Shown here piece after piece: positions 1-8,329 of a stretch of 64,000 bases of DNA. Within the stretch, counting starts at the first letter, position 1. Every line of letters starts with the position of its first letter. A program made the position numbers and the translations under genes. This DNA comes from Planctomycetota bacterium (GTDB lineage Bacteria; Planctomycetota; Planctomycetia; Planctomycetales; Planctomycetaceae), in NCBI GenBank assembly GCA_027618475.1, contig JAQCEJ010000003.1:49812-113811 (forward strand), in the 5' to 3' direction. The notes under the pieces were generated by a model. The model had not been told where the DNA came from, made no database searches, and saw only the letters and a program-made list of their open reading frames with translations.

Positions 1-755
1 CTGCCGATGCCACAGCGCGGGCTGACATTCCCCGCCGCCCCCTGAAAAAAGAGTGACGGTGCCCCGGTCGTTCGTTCGACGATTTCGCGTGCCGGTCCGA
101 CGTAATCGGGAGAAAGTTGCGACGTCTTCGGGCCGAGCACGATCGTATGAGCCGCCGCGATCATGATCGTCGCGAGGGGGGTTCCCGAAAGATCGTCGAT
201 GCGAATCACTCCGACGTCATGATCAACTGCTCCATCGGGATTCTCCCCAATGATCACCCGACCGTCGGGCAAACGTTCGCGGCGATTAATGCCGATCGGT
301 GCATGCCCCTTCCCCGCACCAATTCGCGCGGGTTGCAATTTGTTGTCGGCCATCCTCGACACGCCGACGAGCGATTCTTCGAGCAGAGCGAGATAACGTT
401 CCTGCAGCCGCTGCTGCTCGGGTGTGTCGGCCTGCCAACCGGGAAACATCGGCCCCAAATGCGTATGAGACGTATTGATCAGGACATTGTCGAAGGGAAT
501 CTGCAACTCATCACCGACGCGCTGGCGAATGCGTTCCACATGCGGCGATTGAATGAACAACACATCACACGCTAGCAGCACGACTTTGGTTTCCCCATCG
601 CCGAGGACGAGAGCCGTTGCCGTCAGTTCCCGTTCGACCGATTCGGAGACGCATTCCTGCACGGTGTAACCCATCAGACGAATGCCGACCGGCGGTGTGA
701 TGCAAACGCGACCGACACCGGCCAATAATATCTTCGCGGATGATGGTGGGCTCAT
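1..755 (-). CDS. Neutral ceramidase-like protein, N-terminal part, cut by window edge
   Basis: The reading frame is open from an ATG at 755 to the left edge, so about 251 residues are seen and the C-terminus is missing. The N-terminus has the pattern AGVGRVCITPPVGIRLMGY, followed by SHTHLGPMFPGW near residue 105 and GAAGNVSPRCG at the edge. These match the N-terminal domain of the neutral/alkaline non-lysosomal ceramidase family, where the SHTH histidines lie near the zinc site. No signal peptide is visible, so a cytoplasmic ceramidase-like hydrolase of unknown substrate is the safest reading. The gene starts 16 bases after the stop of the upstream minus-strand gene, so the two are probably co-transcribed. 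Confidence 0.8.
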   Translation of the reverse strand, partial: MSPPSSAKILLAGVGRVCITPPVGIRLMGYTVQECVSESVERELTATALVLGDGETKVVLLACDVLFIQSPHVERIRQRVGDELQIPFDNVLINTSHTHLGPMFPGWQADTPEQQRLQERYLALLEESLVGVSRMADNKLQPARIGAGKGHAPIGINRRERLPDGRVIIGENPDGAVDHDVGVIRIDDLSGTPLATIMIAAAHTIVLGPKTSQLSPDYVGPAREIVERTTGAPSLFFQGAAGNVSPRCGIG

Positions 756-771
756 GATGTTCCGGACTCGA

Positions 772-2919
772 CTAATTGCGCGTCAACCACGGATGTTTCG
801 CATGCGCGGCGGTATCTTCTTCGGGGGTGAGATGATAAAATTGATCTCCCTGCTTCAAATACAGAATCTTCCACGCGCGATCGGATAAGATGCGATCGTC
901 GACCTTCGACATCACCTGTTCCATCGCCGCGGAACCCTCGGGACCGAAATTGAGAATCACATTTCCCAGAACGCGCCAGCCCCATTCGCCGTCGGTTCGT
1001 TGGCAGGCGTCGCCGTATTGATTGAAAAACTTCGTTGCGATCTTCAACGCCGCGGTTCGCGCCGGGTCGTCCTCGGGCAAACGGGCGTGCATCGCGGCAT
1101 AGGCCACCGCCGCACGGACTTGAACGGCGTGATCGGCATCGTGCTCCATCACCTCTCGCATTGCCTGCGAGACCTCGGTCGTTGCACCGAAGCTGCTGCT
1201 TAAGTTGACGATCGCCAATTCTCGCGAGTAAGGATTCTCATCCTGCTTTACGATATGCAACAGTTTTGCCAGCACGTCGGGATCAGCCGGTGCGCCGACG
1301 CGAGAGAAGTAATACAACACCAGTTCGCGATTTCGCGACTCGTCATCGGTGAGACGATCGACAAGCAACTGTTTGTCCGCCGGCGTGAGATCCCCTGCTG
1401 CATTCATCGCCGTCAACACTTCGGGAATCGTACGAAAATGAAATTGAAACGTACTCTGCGGTTCGAACGCCGCCTCGATCAGCGTTTCCACTTTCCCTTC
1501 GGCAGGAATTTCGCCGAGAGCGACCGCCGCAAGACAACGGACCGAGTTTTCGGGATCGTTGAGCGCCGCGATGACCACGTTATACGTTTCACCAACCTTA
1601 TTTGCGGCGATCGCTCGTAACGCAGTACGGCGGACGTAAACATCGTCATCGTTCACCGCGACCGCATATTGCTCGGGGGTAAGTTTGACTTTTCCCTTCA
1701 GAGCGAGAGTCAACAATCGACGGCGGGCGAAGATGTCGTCGCTCGTCAGACTCTCGATCGGTTCGGCGTGCGGTGTTTCGTCGGGCCAGTCGATCCAGGC
1801 TTCCGAATCGTAACCGCTTTCGAGTTCGCGACCGAGAAACATAATGCGCGCCCGGCCCGCCGGCATCTCGCCCCGCGTGCGAAACGACGTCAGCACCACC
1901 GGCGATTTCTGCTCTTTGATTTTCTTGTCGAGCGCATTCAGCGCCACTGCTTCTTTCGGACTGAACAGACAAATCTCATCCACAACCGAACCATCGAGCC
2001 ATTCATCGATCGACCAGACGGCGTTTCCCGCCGTCCGCACGCCGTCGTCGACCAGCCATTTCATCGGACGGTTCGGCTCGTCGCCATGCACGCAAACAGC
2101 GACTTTCTTGCCGTGTGTGCTGAGTTGCTTTTTGAGCAATCGCAGAAACTCAGTGATATGCCCGCCGCGCATTGTTCGCCACGCCTCTTTATCGAATTCT
2201 TCGGTGCGAATATCGACGCCATATTTTTTCTTGAACTCTTTGACGATCGGTTCGCTGTAGCCGAACTCATCTTCGTATCGCTGCGAAAAATTCTCGGCGT
2301 AGGTGAGAAACGCGATGCCGTCGTAGTCGCCGTCGACGACGTACTTCGTGAGATAATCGGCCATTGCCTGCCGGGCCTCGGGATAGGCGAACTCGATCGG
2401 TCCCCCCTGCCGCCACGTTCCCCATTTATTGACAGGCGCCCATTCGGGGTGTTCGATGCGCAGCTTATCTTCGATAGCGTACGGAAAACCCGAGTACCCG
2501 GCGTCGGCCTGCGAGCCGTTGTCGAATAGGCCATAGGTCAGCCAGATTTCCAGCCCCTGCTTCTTTGCTTCGGCGACGGCGATGCGATTGGTTTTGACGA
2601 CACGATACTGCAAATCGCGCCACCAGTCCCAGATACGGGCGAAGATGCGATTTTCGGGGCGGATGACGAACTCTTCCCCCCAGATTTCATCCTGTCCCCC
2701 GCGCCACCAGATGCGATTCGCATGAAAATTCTCGCGGCACGCGGTGAATGCCGCCTCGATCGTCGTCGCCGAATCGACCGGTGGAAAGGTGATGAGATCC
2801 TGATTGTCGCCGGTGCTGAAATAAACGGTGCGCGGGTTGCCATCGACCGGTTCACCGGCGGAGACGGCGTTCATCAAGCCGACGACACAGACAATTGCAC
2901 AGCCAAGTGGAAATCGCAT
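772..2919 (-). CDS. Secreted TIM-barrel glycoside-hydrolase-like protein with HEAT repeats
   Basis: 715 residues beginning with a signal peptide (MRFPLGCAIVCVVGLMNAVSA). Residues about 25-390 look like a glycoside-hydrolase-like TIM barrel: aromatic-rich strands, the segment NRIWWRGGQDEIWGEEF, and GDYDGIAFLTYAENFS where barrel families carry acidic active-site residues. From about 400 to 600 the protein has helical repeats with the HEAT signature (DDDVYVRRTALRAIA, DPENSVRCLAAVALGE). I infer an exported carbohydrate-active or carbohydrate-binding protein; no family-specific catalytic pair could be assigned. It heads a probable two-gene operon with the ceramidase-like gene downstream. Long open frames on the opposite strand here are shadows. 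Confidence 0.72.
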   Translation of the reverse strand: MRFPLGCAIVCVVGLMNAVSAGEPVDGNPRTVYFSTGDNQDLITFPPVDSATTIEAAFTACRENFHANRIWWRGGQDEIWGEEFVIRPENRIFARIWDWWRDLQYRVVKTNRIAVAEAKKQGLEIWLTYGLFDNGSQADAGYSGFPYAIEDKLRIEHPEWAPVNKWGTWRQGGPIEFAYPEARQAMADYLTKYVVDGDYDGIAFLTYAENFSQRYEDEFGYSEPIVKEFKKKYGVDIRTEEFDKEAWRTMRGGHITEFLRLLKKQLSTHGKKVAVCVHGDEPNRPMKWLVDDGVRTAGNAVWSIDEWLDGSVVDEICLFSPKEAVALNALDKKIKEQKSPVVLTSFRTRGEMPAGRARIMFLGRELESGYDSEAWIDWPDETPHAEPIESLTSDDIFARRRLLTLALKGKVKLTPEQYAVAVNDDDVYVRRTALRAIAANKVGETYNVVIAALNDPENSVRCLAAVALGEIPAEGKVETLIEAAFEPQSTFQFHFRTIPEVLTAMNAAGDLTPADKQLLVDRLTDDESRNRELVLYYFSRVGAPADPDVLAKLLHIVKQDENPYSRELAIVNLSSSFGATTEVSQAMREVMEHDADHAVQVRAAVAYAAMHARLPEDDPARTAALKIATKFFNQYGDACQRTDGEWGWRVLGNVILNFGPEGSAAMEQVMSKVDDRILSDRAWKILYLKQGDQFYHLTPEEDTAAHAKHPWLTRN

Positions 2920-3126
2920 AAATGTCCTTCGCTAAGAAACGATGTGATGCAAACGATGCCACGATCGATCGCGTGGGCTGCAATATACGGTAGCATATCG
3001 GACGAACGGTCGCGACTTGAGCCACGTAAAAAAATGATTCTGTTGCCCAGCCAAGTGCGATTGATCTTTCGCCTGCCGATGATCACACTAGAAGGGAACA
3101 AACCCACACGTCTGGAAGAAACGAAT

Positions 3127-3201
3127 AGAGCCGCGCACGCAGTAAGCGGAAAATAGTATTACCGCCAGCTATAAAGAACCGCTTACTGCGTGCGCGGCTC
3201 T
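3127..3201. repeat. Long perfect inverted repeat (23-bp arms) at the ABC permease 3' end
   Basis: Arms at 3127-3149 and 3179-3201 are exact reverse complements over 23 bases, with a 29-base loop; the arm reads AGAGCCGCGCACGCAGTAAG followed by CGG. The right arm ends one base before the permease stop codon. There is no T-tract after it in either direction, so it resembles a mobile or REP-like intergenic palindrome more than a textbook terminator, though it could still end transcription or protect the mRNA 3' end. Confidence 0.85.
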
Positions 3202-3795
3202 TTACACGTCCCATTCGAGATTCCGCCAGCGCTTTCTCGCAGTGAAGGCAATCGCGAACAACAAAACGACCGCTGCTAGCGCGAACAGCTCGATGGCAGG
3301 GCTCCATACGTTCGACGAAAACAGGGCATCGATCGATACGATCTCGACCACAAGCAGCATCACAATCGAGCTACTGATGACGATGAGTCCGCGCCGATTC
3401 TGTGCGTACGTCAGCAACGTCAGAGCGGTGGTCAAGATCAAGCCATAACCAGCCAAGATGAGGACAACCACGGGTATCGACAACTGCATACTCTGCCCGG
3501 TGATCGCCGCGTAGACGATGATGTTCAGCGTATGCACGCCGGCGATAATCCCGGTATCCATGGCAATCGATTCGCAGAGATTGCGCCACAAATCTCTGCG
3601 TGCGACGGGCCGCATCAATTCGATGACGAACGTGCGACGTCGCAGATCCCATTGCTGGAGGAGCATCAGTGACGGGGCCATGAGCGACATAAGTAATATC
3701 GACACATGCTGTCCGCCCAACAACATGGATATATCACCGTTCAACGCCAGCGACATCAGAGCCAGCATGATCCACATCATGACGACCAACATCAC
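3202..3795 (-). CDS. ABC transporter permease, C-terminal part after a frameshift
   Basis: 197 residues, almost wholly hydrophobic, with about five membrane segments (for example MLVVMMWIMLALMSLALNG, TGIIAGVHTLNIIVYAAITG and SPAIELFALAAVVLLFAIAF). It ends in a short basic tail, KRWRNLEWDV. Only a GTG start exists in this frame and an in-frame TGA lies 27 bases upstream. The preceding gene runs into the same region one frame away. Reading across either 7-base homopolymer (3798-3804 or 3812-3818) with one base fewer joins the two frames and gives a smooth hydrophobic helix. I therefore read this as the second half of a roughly 490-residue permease working with the ATPase at 4901-5797. Confidence 0.65.
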   Translation of the reverse strand: MMLVVMMWIMLALMSLALNGDISMLLGGQHVSILLMSLMAPSLMLLQQWDLRRRTFVIELMRPVARRDLWRNLCESIAMDTGIIAGVHTLNIIVYAAITGQSMQLSIPVVVLILAGYGLILTTALTLLTYAQNRRGLIVISSSIVMLLVVEIVSIDALFSSNVWSPAIELFALAAVVLLFAIAFTARKRWRNLEWDV

Positions 3796-4660
3796 ACAAA
3801 AAAAGAGCAGATTTTTTTCCGCTCATGGCATTTGCATTTCTCAAATGTGCGGCGCGTGATCGGTTGCCGTGGCGAGCGCATCCGGGCGTGACGTGGGCGA
3901 ACAGCCGATTGATTTTATCTTGCAGTTTTGCCGAATGTTGCTGCGGCTGATTCCGCTGACTCCACTCGACCCATTGCCCCCACGAGACTTCGCAGGAGTG
4001 CCGTTGGTTCGACGATTCGTTGAGAACGCGATGTCGCAAGGGCATTCCCCGGACAATCATCGCCACACTGACAACACCCGCCCCGAACAGCACCCACGCG
4101 AGCTGCGGATAAGCCCCCGCCAAAAATCGGTCGATGAATTGGTGGGATATCCAAAACTGGCAGCCAACGATGAGTAATGCGTATGCCATGGGGACAAATA
4201 CAGCCATCGCTCTGAATTTGTCCGCCGCGGGATCTCCTTCCAGCACCCGGTCGTGAGTCAGTTGCATCGTCCCCCACGGAATGAATAAGAGACCATAGAA
4301 GGCCGCCGCGGCGAGCAAATCGGCGCGCAGGGCGAACATCAACATCAGCGACTGGATGCCCCACATCAAGACGATCATCGCAGTCAACACGATCTGATGC
4401 GGCAACCAAAACCGCGGCGCGACGGCACCGACGGTCGTCACAGTCTGAGCGCGAAACTGTAACCAAAGCCCGGCGATAAGGGCGAGTTGCGCCTGAAGAA
4501 GCAAGCCGATCACCGCCCGGGACGGAATCCCCTCCGAAATGAATCCGCCGATGCACAAGCCAATGGTAGCCAGCACATAACACACATAACAACCGAAGAA
4601 AAACCACAACGTTTTTCGCGTGGTGTAGGACTTGATGACCCAGTAGATTTGGTTGTCCAT
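3734..4660 (-). CDS. ABC transporter permease, N-terminal part, frameshifted at its end
   Basis: 308 residues from the ATG at 4660, chosen because GGAG lies 8 bases upstream and because the earlier ATG at 4699 falls in a repeat. About six membrane helices occupy residues 20-220, followed by a polar linker (WVEWSQRNQPQQ). After about residue 285 the frame reads a hydrophilic, histidine-rich tail (CDVGRHDVDHAGSDVAGVER) that does not fit a membrane protein. The natural continuation is in the neighbouring frame (3202-3795). The break maps to runs of seven A and seven T on the coding strand, which suggests a sequencing or assembly indel, transcriptional slippage, or a true pseudogene. Third gene of the GntR-ATPase-permease operon. 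Confidence 0.65.
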   Translation of the reverse strand: MDNQIYWVIKSYTTRKTLWFFFGCYVCYVLATIGLCIGGFISEGIPSRAVIGLLLQAQLALIAGLWLQFRAQTVTTVGAVAPRFWLPHQIVLTAMIVLMWGIQSLMLMFALRADLLAAAAFYGLLFIPWGTMQLTHDRVLEGDPAADKFRAMAVFVPMAYALLIVGCQFWISHQFIDRFLAGAYPQLAWVLFGAGVVSVAMIVRGMPLRHRVLNESSNQRHSCEVSWGQWVEWSQRNQPQQHSAKLQDKINRLFAHVTPGCARHGNRSRAAHLRNANAMSGKKSALFLCDVGRHDVDHAGSDVAGVER

Positions 4661-4696
4661 CGAAATGCTCCACAACGGATATTTGTCTAACGACGT

Positions 4697-4797
4697 CATT
4701 CCCCAGCCTCGGAGAGGCGGCCGTCAATAGCCTGGTGGCGGAAGCCCCAGGTAGTAATTTGTCGATGGCATCCAAGCCCCGGCGGGGCGACAGATGA
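4697..4797. repeat. GC-rich planctomycete-type intergenic repeat
   Basis: About 100 bases made of small palindromes. On the minus strand it contains CGCCCCGCCGGGGCTTGG, CCTGGGGCTTCCGCCACCAG and GGCCGCCTCTCCGAGGCTGG. From memory this pattern recurs between genes in many planctomycete genomes; I could not check copy number. It separates the ABC ATPase from the permease and explains the spurious extra ATG at 4699. Confidence 0.6.
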
Positions 4798-4900
4798 ATT
4801 GTTCGAATCATTATTAACGACGCAACAACGTTGCATCACATCGAATTGACATTGGTCCGGTCTTTATACTTTTCATGTTACGTTCACCCCTTCGGGGTTC

Positions 4901-5797
4901 TCAGGCCACCGGCGTCAACCGGCTGTTCATTTCCACAAAAATCTCCTCCAGATTAAGATCTTCTACGCTTACCGTGGCGTTCCATTTTTGCCGCAAGAGC
5001 GAGAGCAAAGCATCATCGGCTCCGACGACTGTCGCGAGGGCGATCTTGCCGCTGACTTCGGTGTGCAGGGCCTGAGGAACTTCGAAGTCGGCTGTAAATT
5101 CCCACTCGCCGGCGATGCGGATGCGCTTCACGCGATCTTTTAATGCATCGAGTTCTTCGAACAGGCTCACTTCGCCCGCTTTGAGCATCACCACGTGCGA
5201 GGCGACTCGTTCCAAATCGGATGTGATGTGCGTCGAGAACAGAATCGTTTTGTTCTCCTCCTGGGCGAATTCGAGCAGGCTCCTTAAAAACTCGCGGCGG
5301 GCCAGCGGGTCTAATGCGGCGACCGGTTCGTCGAGGATCAACAAGTCGGGACGCGGGCCCATCGCCAAGAGCAGGCCGAGTTTTTGCAACTGGCCGGGGG
5401 AGAGGGGACCGATGCGATGGGTGCGGGGGATGTCCCAGTTATTGATGAGCTTGTCCATCAGCTTGGCGTCCCACTTCGGATAATACGCCGATGTGTATTG
5501 GATGATCTGTTCGACGGTCATCCACGAATACAATCGGATGTCTTGCGGGACGTAGCCGAGACGCTCTTTGACCTCGGCGGAGAGGTGCAGCGAATCGTCG
5601 CCCAGGAGTTCGGAGTTGCCCATCGTCGGACGGAGCAGACCGACGAGGCATTTGATGAGGGTCGATTTGCCGGCTCCGTTGGCACCGAGCAGGCCGACGA
5701 CGGTACCGGCGGGGATGTCGAGCGTAATACCCCGCAGGACTTGCGTGCTGCCGAAGTTTTTCCAGAGGTTGCCGGTGCGAATGGCGAAGTCGGTCAT
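4901..5797 (-). CDS. ABC transporter ATP-binding protein
   Basis: 298 residues with all hallmarks of an ABC ATPase: Walker A GANGAGKST at residues 38-46, a Q-loop (GYVPQDIRLY), the signature LSPGQLQKLGLL in the slightly unusual LSPGQ form, Walker B LLILDEP, and a switch histidine in LFSTHITSDLERVASH. The C-terminal 90 residues resemble the extension of ABC-2 exporters of the YtrB/CcmA type. It overlaps the GntR regulator gene upstream by 4 bases, so translation is coupled, and the permease follows. It likely powers export of an unknown substrate or an envelope-stress function, as GntR-linked Ytr systems do. Confidence 0.92.
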   Translation of the reverse strand: MTDFAIRTGNLWKNFGSTQVLRGITLDIPAGTVVGLLGANGAGKSTLIKCLVGLLRPTMGNSELLGDDSLHLSAEVKERLGYVPQDIRLYSWMTVEQIIQYTSAYYPKWDAKLMDKLINNWDIPRTHRIGPLSPGQLQKLGLLLAMGPRPDLLILDEPVAALDPLARREFLRSLLEFAQEENKTILFSTHITSDLERVASHVVMLKAGEVSLFEELDALKDRVKRIRIAGEWEFTADFEVPQALHTEVSGKIALATVVGADDALLSLLRQKWNATVSVEDLNLEEIFVEMNSRLTPVA

Positions 5798-6189
5798 GGT
5801 CGTTGCTCCCGCAAATGTTTTTTGACCTGGTCGAGAATGTGATCGTCGGTCAGCCCGAGTTGCAGACCGCGGGCGACAAGCTGGTCGATGAAAGGTTGCA
5901 GTTGTTCGCGGCGTTGGGTAAGCGTGCCGGAATCGGTTTGCTCGCTGATGCGCATCCCCTGCCCGCGCTCGCGTTCGATGAGCCCCTCGGCCTGCAATTT
6001 GGCATAGGCTTTGGAGACGGTCATCATGTTGATTTCGAGTTCGGCGGCCATCTGCCGGACGGAGGGCAACATGTCGCCGGGTTTCAGCCGTCCGCCGGCG
6101 ACGAACGCGCGGACCTGATCCATAAGCTGCCGATAGATCGGCACGCCGGAGGAAGGATGAATCGAAAACTCGAACGGTTCATGCTGCAT
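5794..6189 (-). CDS. GntR-family (YtrA-type) transcriptional regulator
   Basis: 131 residues from the ATG at 6189. A winged helix-turn-helix fills residues about 10-80, with GVPIYRQLMDQVRAFVAGG, LPSVRQMAAELEINMMTVSKAY and LIERERGQGMRI, the typical GntR pattern. The short helical C-terminus lacks an effector domain, as in the YtrA subgroup. The gene leads an operon with an ABC ATPase (4-base overlap) and permease. An inverted repeat overlapping a promoter immediately upstream (6192-6224) fits autorepression. A longer start at 6213 would run through that operator, so 6189 is preferred. Confidence 0.9.
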   Translation of the reverse strand: MQHEPFEFSIHPSSGVPIYRQLMDQVRAFVAGGRLKPGDMLPSVRQMAAELEINMMTVSKAYAKLQAEGLIERERGQGMRISEQTDSGTLTQRREQLQPFIDQLVARGLQLGLTDDHILDQVKKHLREQRP

Positions 6190-6191
6190 AT

Positions 6192-6224
6192 GTGTATTAC
6201 AACAGTAATGCACGTGAACGTCAA
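6192..6224 (-). promoter_or_regulatory. Putative promoter and operator of the GntR-ABC operon
   Basis: On the minus strand TTGACG (6219-6224) and TAATAC (6194-6199) are spaced by 19 bases. The inverted repeat GTGTATTAC/GTAATGCAC (6192-6200 and 6205-6213, 8 of 9 positions paired) covers the -10 element. YtrA-type regulators bind GT-N-AC palindromes of this kind. The start codon at 6189 is only 4 bases past the -10 element, so the mRNA may be leaderless. Confidence 0.55.
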
Positions 6225-6318
6225 GGGGTGAGGGGCGAGAGGTTGGGGATTAGGGGTTGAAGAATCTCATGAAGGCGTGACTACGCGCCTGGTAGTGGAA
6301 AGTGTATCATCTCGCGAC

Positions 6319-6534
6319 ATGGGGAATTCACAAGACAGATTCCGAGTCGACAAGACGGCGTTCTCTGTGGTTTCGCTCCACGACGAGCCAGATGACGTGG
6401 CATATTGGCGTAGCAAAACGCCGCAAGAACGTCTGGAAGCTACAGAGTTGATGCGACAGGTCATTTATGGGTACGACCCGGCTACCGCCCGATTTCAAAG
6501 ATTTTTTGAAATTGCTGAACTCGAAACGCGTTAA
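6319..6534 (+). CDS. Small hypothetical protein paired with a nucleotidyltransferase
   Basis: 71 residues from the ATG at 6319; an in-frame GTG at 6277 is also possible. Recognisable segments are FRVDKTAFSVVSLHDEPDD, AYWRSKTPQERLEATELMRQ and YGYDPATARFQRFFEI. I associate this pattern with small proteins encoded directly before a nucleotidyltransferase in cyanobacteria and planctomycetes. The role is unknown, and a partner in a toxin-antitoxin-like pair is only an inference from the arrangement. Its last 68 bases also encode the start of the next gene in another frame. Confidence 0.7.
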   Translation: MGNSQDRFRVDKTAFSVVSLHDEPDDVAYWRSKTPQERLEATELMRQVIYGYDPATARFQRFFEIAELETR

Positions 6535-6919
6535 GTACCTGCTGATAGGTGGGTATGCGGTTTCATACTATGGTTATTCTCGTGCGACGGCAGACATTGA
6601 TATATGGGTCGCTATCGACCCGAAGAACGCCCAGCGCATAACCAGCGTGATTCGTGATTTTTTTGATTGTGAAGTCGAAGGGGCGACTCCGGAATTGTTC
6701 ACGCAGAAGAATAAAATCGTACGTATGGGTGTTCCACCGTTTCGAATCGAAGTCCTGACGACGATATCAGGAGTGGAATTCGACGACTGTTACCTGAAAC
6801 GAAAGCGTGTTTCAATCGACGGAATTAAAGTTTCGCTGATCAGTCTCGAAGACCTGAAGGTTAACAAACGAGCAAGCGGGCGGCATCAGGACTTGAATGA
6901 TTTGGAACATCTCAAGTGA
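6467..6919 (+). CDS. MNT-like nucleotidyltransferase (DUF6036-type)
   Basis: 150 residues. The N-terminal part has the polymerase-beta-like nucleotidyltransferase signature: LLIGGYAV (glycines 28-29) followed by RATADIDIWV with aspartates 43 and 45 in the D-x-D metal site. A later stretch FRIEVLTTISGVEF could hold the third acidic residue, and SLEDLKVNKRASGRHQDLND is typical of the C-terminus. Such small enzymes are often antitoxins or AMP-transferring partners in two-gene modules. The frame overlaps the upstream gene by 68 bases, and both frames carry recognisable sequence there. Confidence 0.82.
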   Translation: MGTTRLPPDFKDFLKLLNSKRVKYLLIGGYAVSYYGYSRATADIDIWVAIDPKNAQRITSVIRDFFDCEVEGATPELFTQKNKIVRMGVPPFRIEVLTTISGVEFDDCYLKRKRVSIDGIKVSLISLEDLKVNKRASGRHQDLNDLEHLK

Positions 6920-7068
6920 TACATGACGACTTTTTTGCTGCGTCAGATTTTCTGAACTCAACCAAACCGCGCATGTCTTAGGACTCTTGTCTCTCGACGC
7001 TTGATTTCCTAAAACGGTCTTGAGTCACGATCCTATTGCATTTTATCCCACCGGAGAAACGTTCAGCC

Positions 7069-8301
7069 ATGGCCAGGATTAACGAAAACTTTTTGAAGCT
7101 CAAAGCCGGTTATCTGTTTCCTGAAATCGGTCGGCGGGTGACGCAGTTTGCTCAGCAGAATCCCGAGGCGAAAATCATTCGGCTGGGGATCGGCGATGTC
7201 ACCGAACCGCTGCCGGCGGCGGCGATCGCCGCGATGCACGCCGCCGTCGACGAGATGGGAGAACGAGCGACATTCAAAGGATACGGCCCCGAACAAGGGT
7301 ACGATTTTCTGCGCAACGCGATTGCGAAGCACGATTATGAGTCGCGCGGTTGCGACGTCGACGCCGATGAGATTTTCGTGTCGGACGGCTCGAAGTGCGA
7401 CACGGGGAATATTCTCGATATCTTCGGACTCGACAACGTCGTCGCCGTCACCGATCCCGTCTATCCCGTGTATGTCGACACGAACGTGATGGCGGGACGT
7501 ACGGGGACGGCCGATGACGCCGGGCGGTTCGGCGGGCTGGTTTATATTCCCGTCACCGAAGAGAACAATTTTGTGCCGGCGATCCCCGAACAGCACGTCG
7601 ATCTCATCTATTTGTGCTATCCCAACAACCCAACGGGGACGGTCGCGACGCAAGAGACGTTACAGAAGTGGGTCGATTATGCGAAGGCCGAGAAGGCCGT
7701 GATCTTGTACGATTCGGCATACGAGGCGTATATCACGACGCCGGGGATTCCGCACTCGATTTACGAAATTCCGCGAGCCCGCGAGGTGGCGATCGAGTTC
7801 CGCAGCTTCAGCAAGACGGCGGGGTTCACCGGAACGCGATGCGCGTATACCGTCGTGCCGAAGTCGTTGAAAGGATCAACGGCGACCGGCGAGGCAGTCG
7901 ACTTGCACCGGTTGTGGAACCGGCGGCATTGCACCAAGTTCAACGGCGTGCCTTATATCATTCAGAAGGGGGCCGAGGCCGTCTACTCGAACGAAGGAAA
8001 ACAGCAGGTGCAAAACTTGTTGTCGTTCTATCTCGAAAATGCCCGGTTGTTGCGCGAGGGGTTGCAAAGCGTCGGCATCACGGTGCATGGCGGAGTCGAT
8101 GCACCGTACGTCTGGCTGAAAACACCCAATAATCTCAGCAGTTGGGATTTCTTCGACCGTCTGCTTGGCAAAGCCCACCTGGTTGGAACACCCGGCAGCG
8201 GCTTTGGCGCAAGCGGCGAAGGGTATTTCCGTTTGAGCGCGTTCAACAGCCGGGCGAACATCAACGAAGCGGTGACGCGGTTTCAGCAGGCTGTACGGTA
8301 A
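7069..8301 (+). CDS. dapL: LL-diaminopimelate aminotransferase
   Basis: 410 residues, the usual DapL length, starting at [20 protein letters not shown] with GGAG 12 bases upstream; an in-frame start at 7036 is less likely. It is a PLP-dependent class I aminotransferase that makes LL-diaminopimelate from tetrahydrodipicolinate for lysine and peptidoglycan. Visible signatures are [33 protein letters not shown], the PLP lysine at about 249 in [10 protein letters not shown], and [17 protein letters not shown] near the end. Planctomycetes are known to use this one-step branch. It stands alone, convergent with the zinc-ribbon gene. Confidence 0.96.
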   Translation: MARINENFLKLKAGYLFPEIGRRVTQFAQQNPEAKIIRLGIGDVTEPLPAAAIAAMHAAVDEMGERATFKGYGPEQGYDFLRNAIAKHDYESRGCDVDADEIFVSDGSKCDTGNILDIFGLDNVVAVTDPVYPVYVDTNVMAGRTGTADDAGRFGGLVYIPVTEENNFVPAIPEQHVDLIYLCYPNNPTGTVATQETLQKWVDYAKAEKAVILYDSAYEAYITTPGIPHSIYEIPRAREVAIEFRSFSKTAGFTGTRCAYTVVPKSLKGSTATGEAVDLHRLWNRRHCTKFNGVPYIIQKGAEAVYSNEGKQQVQNLLSFYLENARLLREGLQSVGITVHGGVDAPYVWLKTPNNLSSWDFFDRLLGKAHLVGTPGSGFGASGEGYFRLSAFNSRANINEAVTRFQQAVR

Positions 8302-8329
8302 GTGGCTGGCGCTACGCTGTGATTCGCTG

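Noticed and set aside
117..575. Plus-strand open frame of 152 codons at the left edge
   Set aside because: The minus strand encodes a convincing ceramidase-like protein over the same bases, which runs off the edge.
1669..2529. Long plus-strand open frame of 286 codons
   Set aside because: It lies antisense to the well-supported TIM-barrel/HEAT gene; its product is Arg/His/Phe-rich with no family likeness. Long antisense frames are frequent here because of codon bias.
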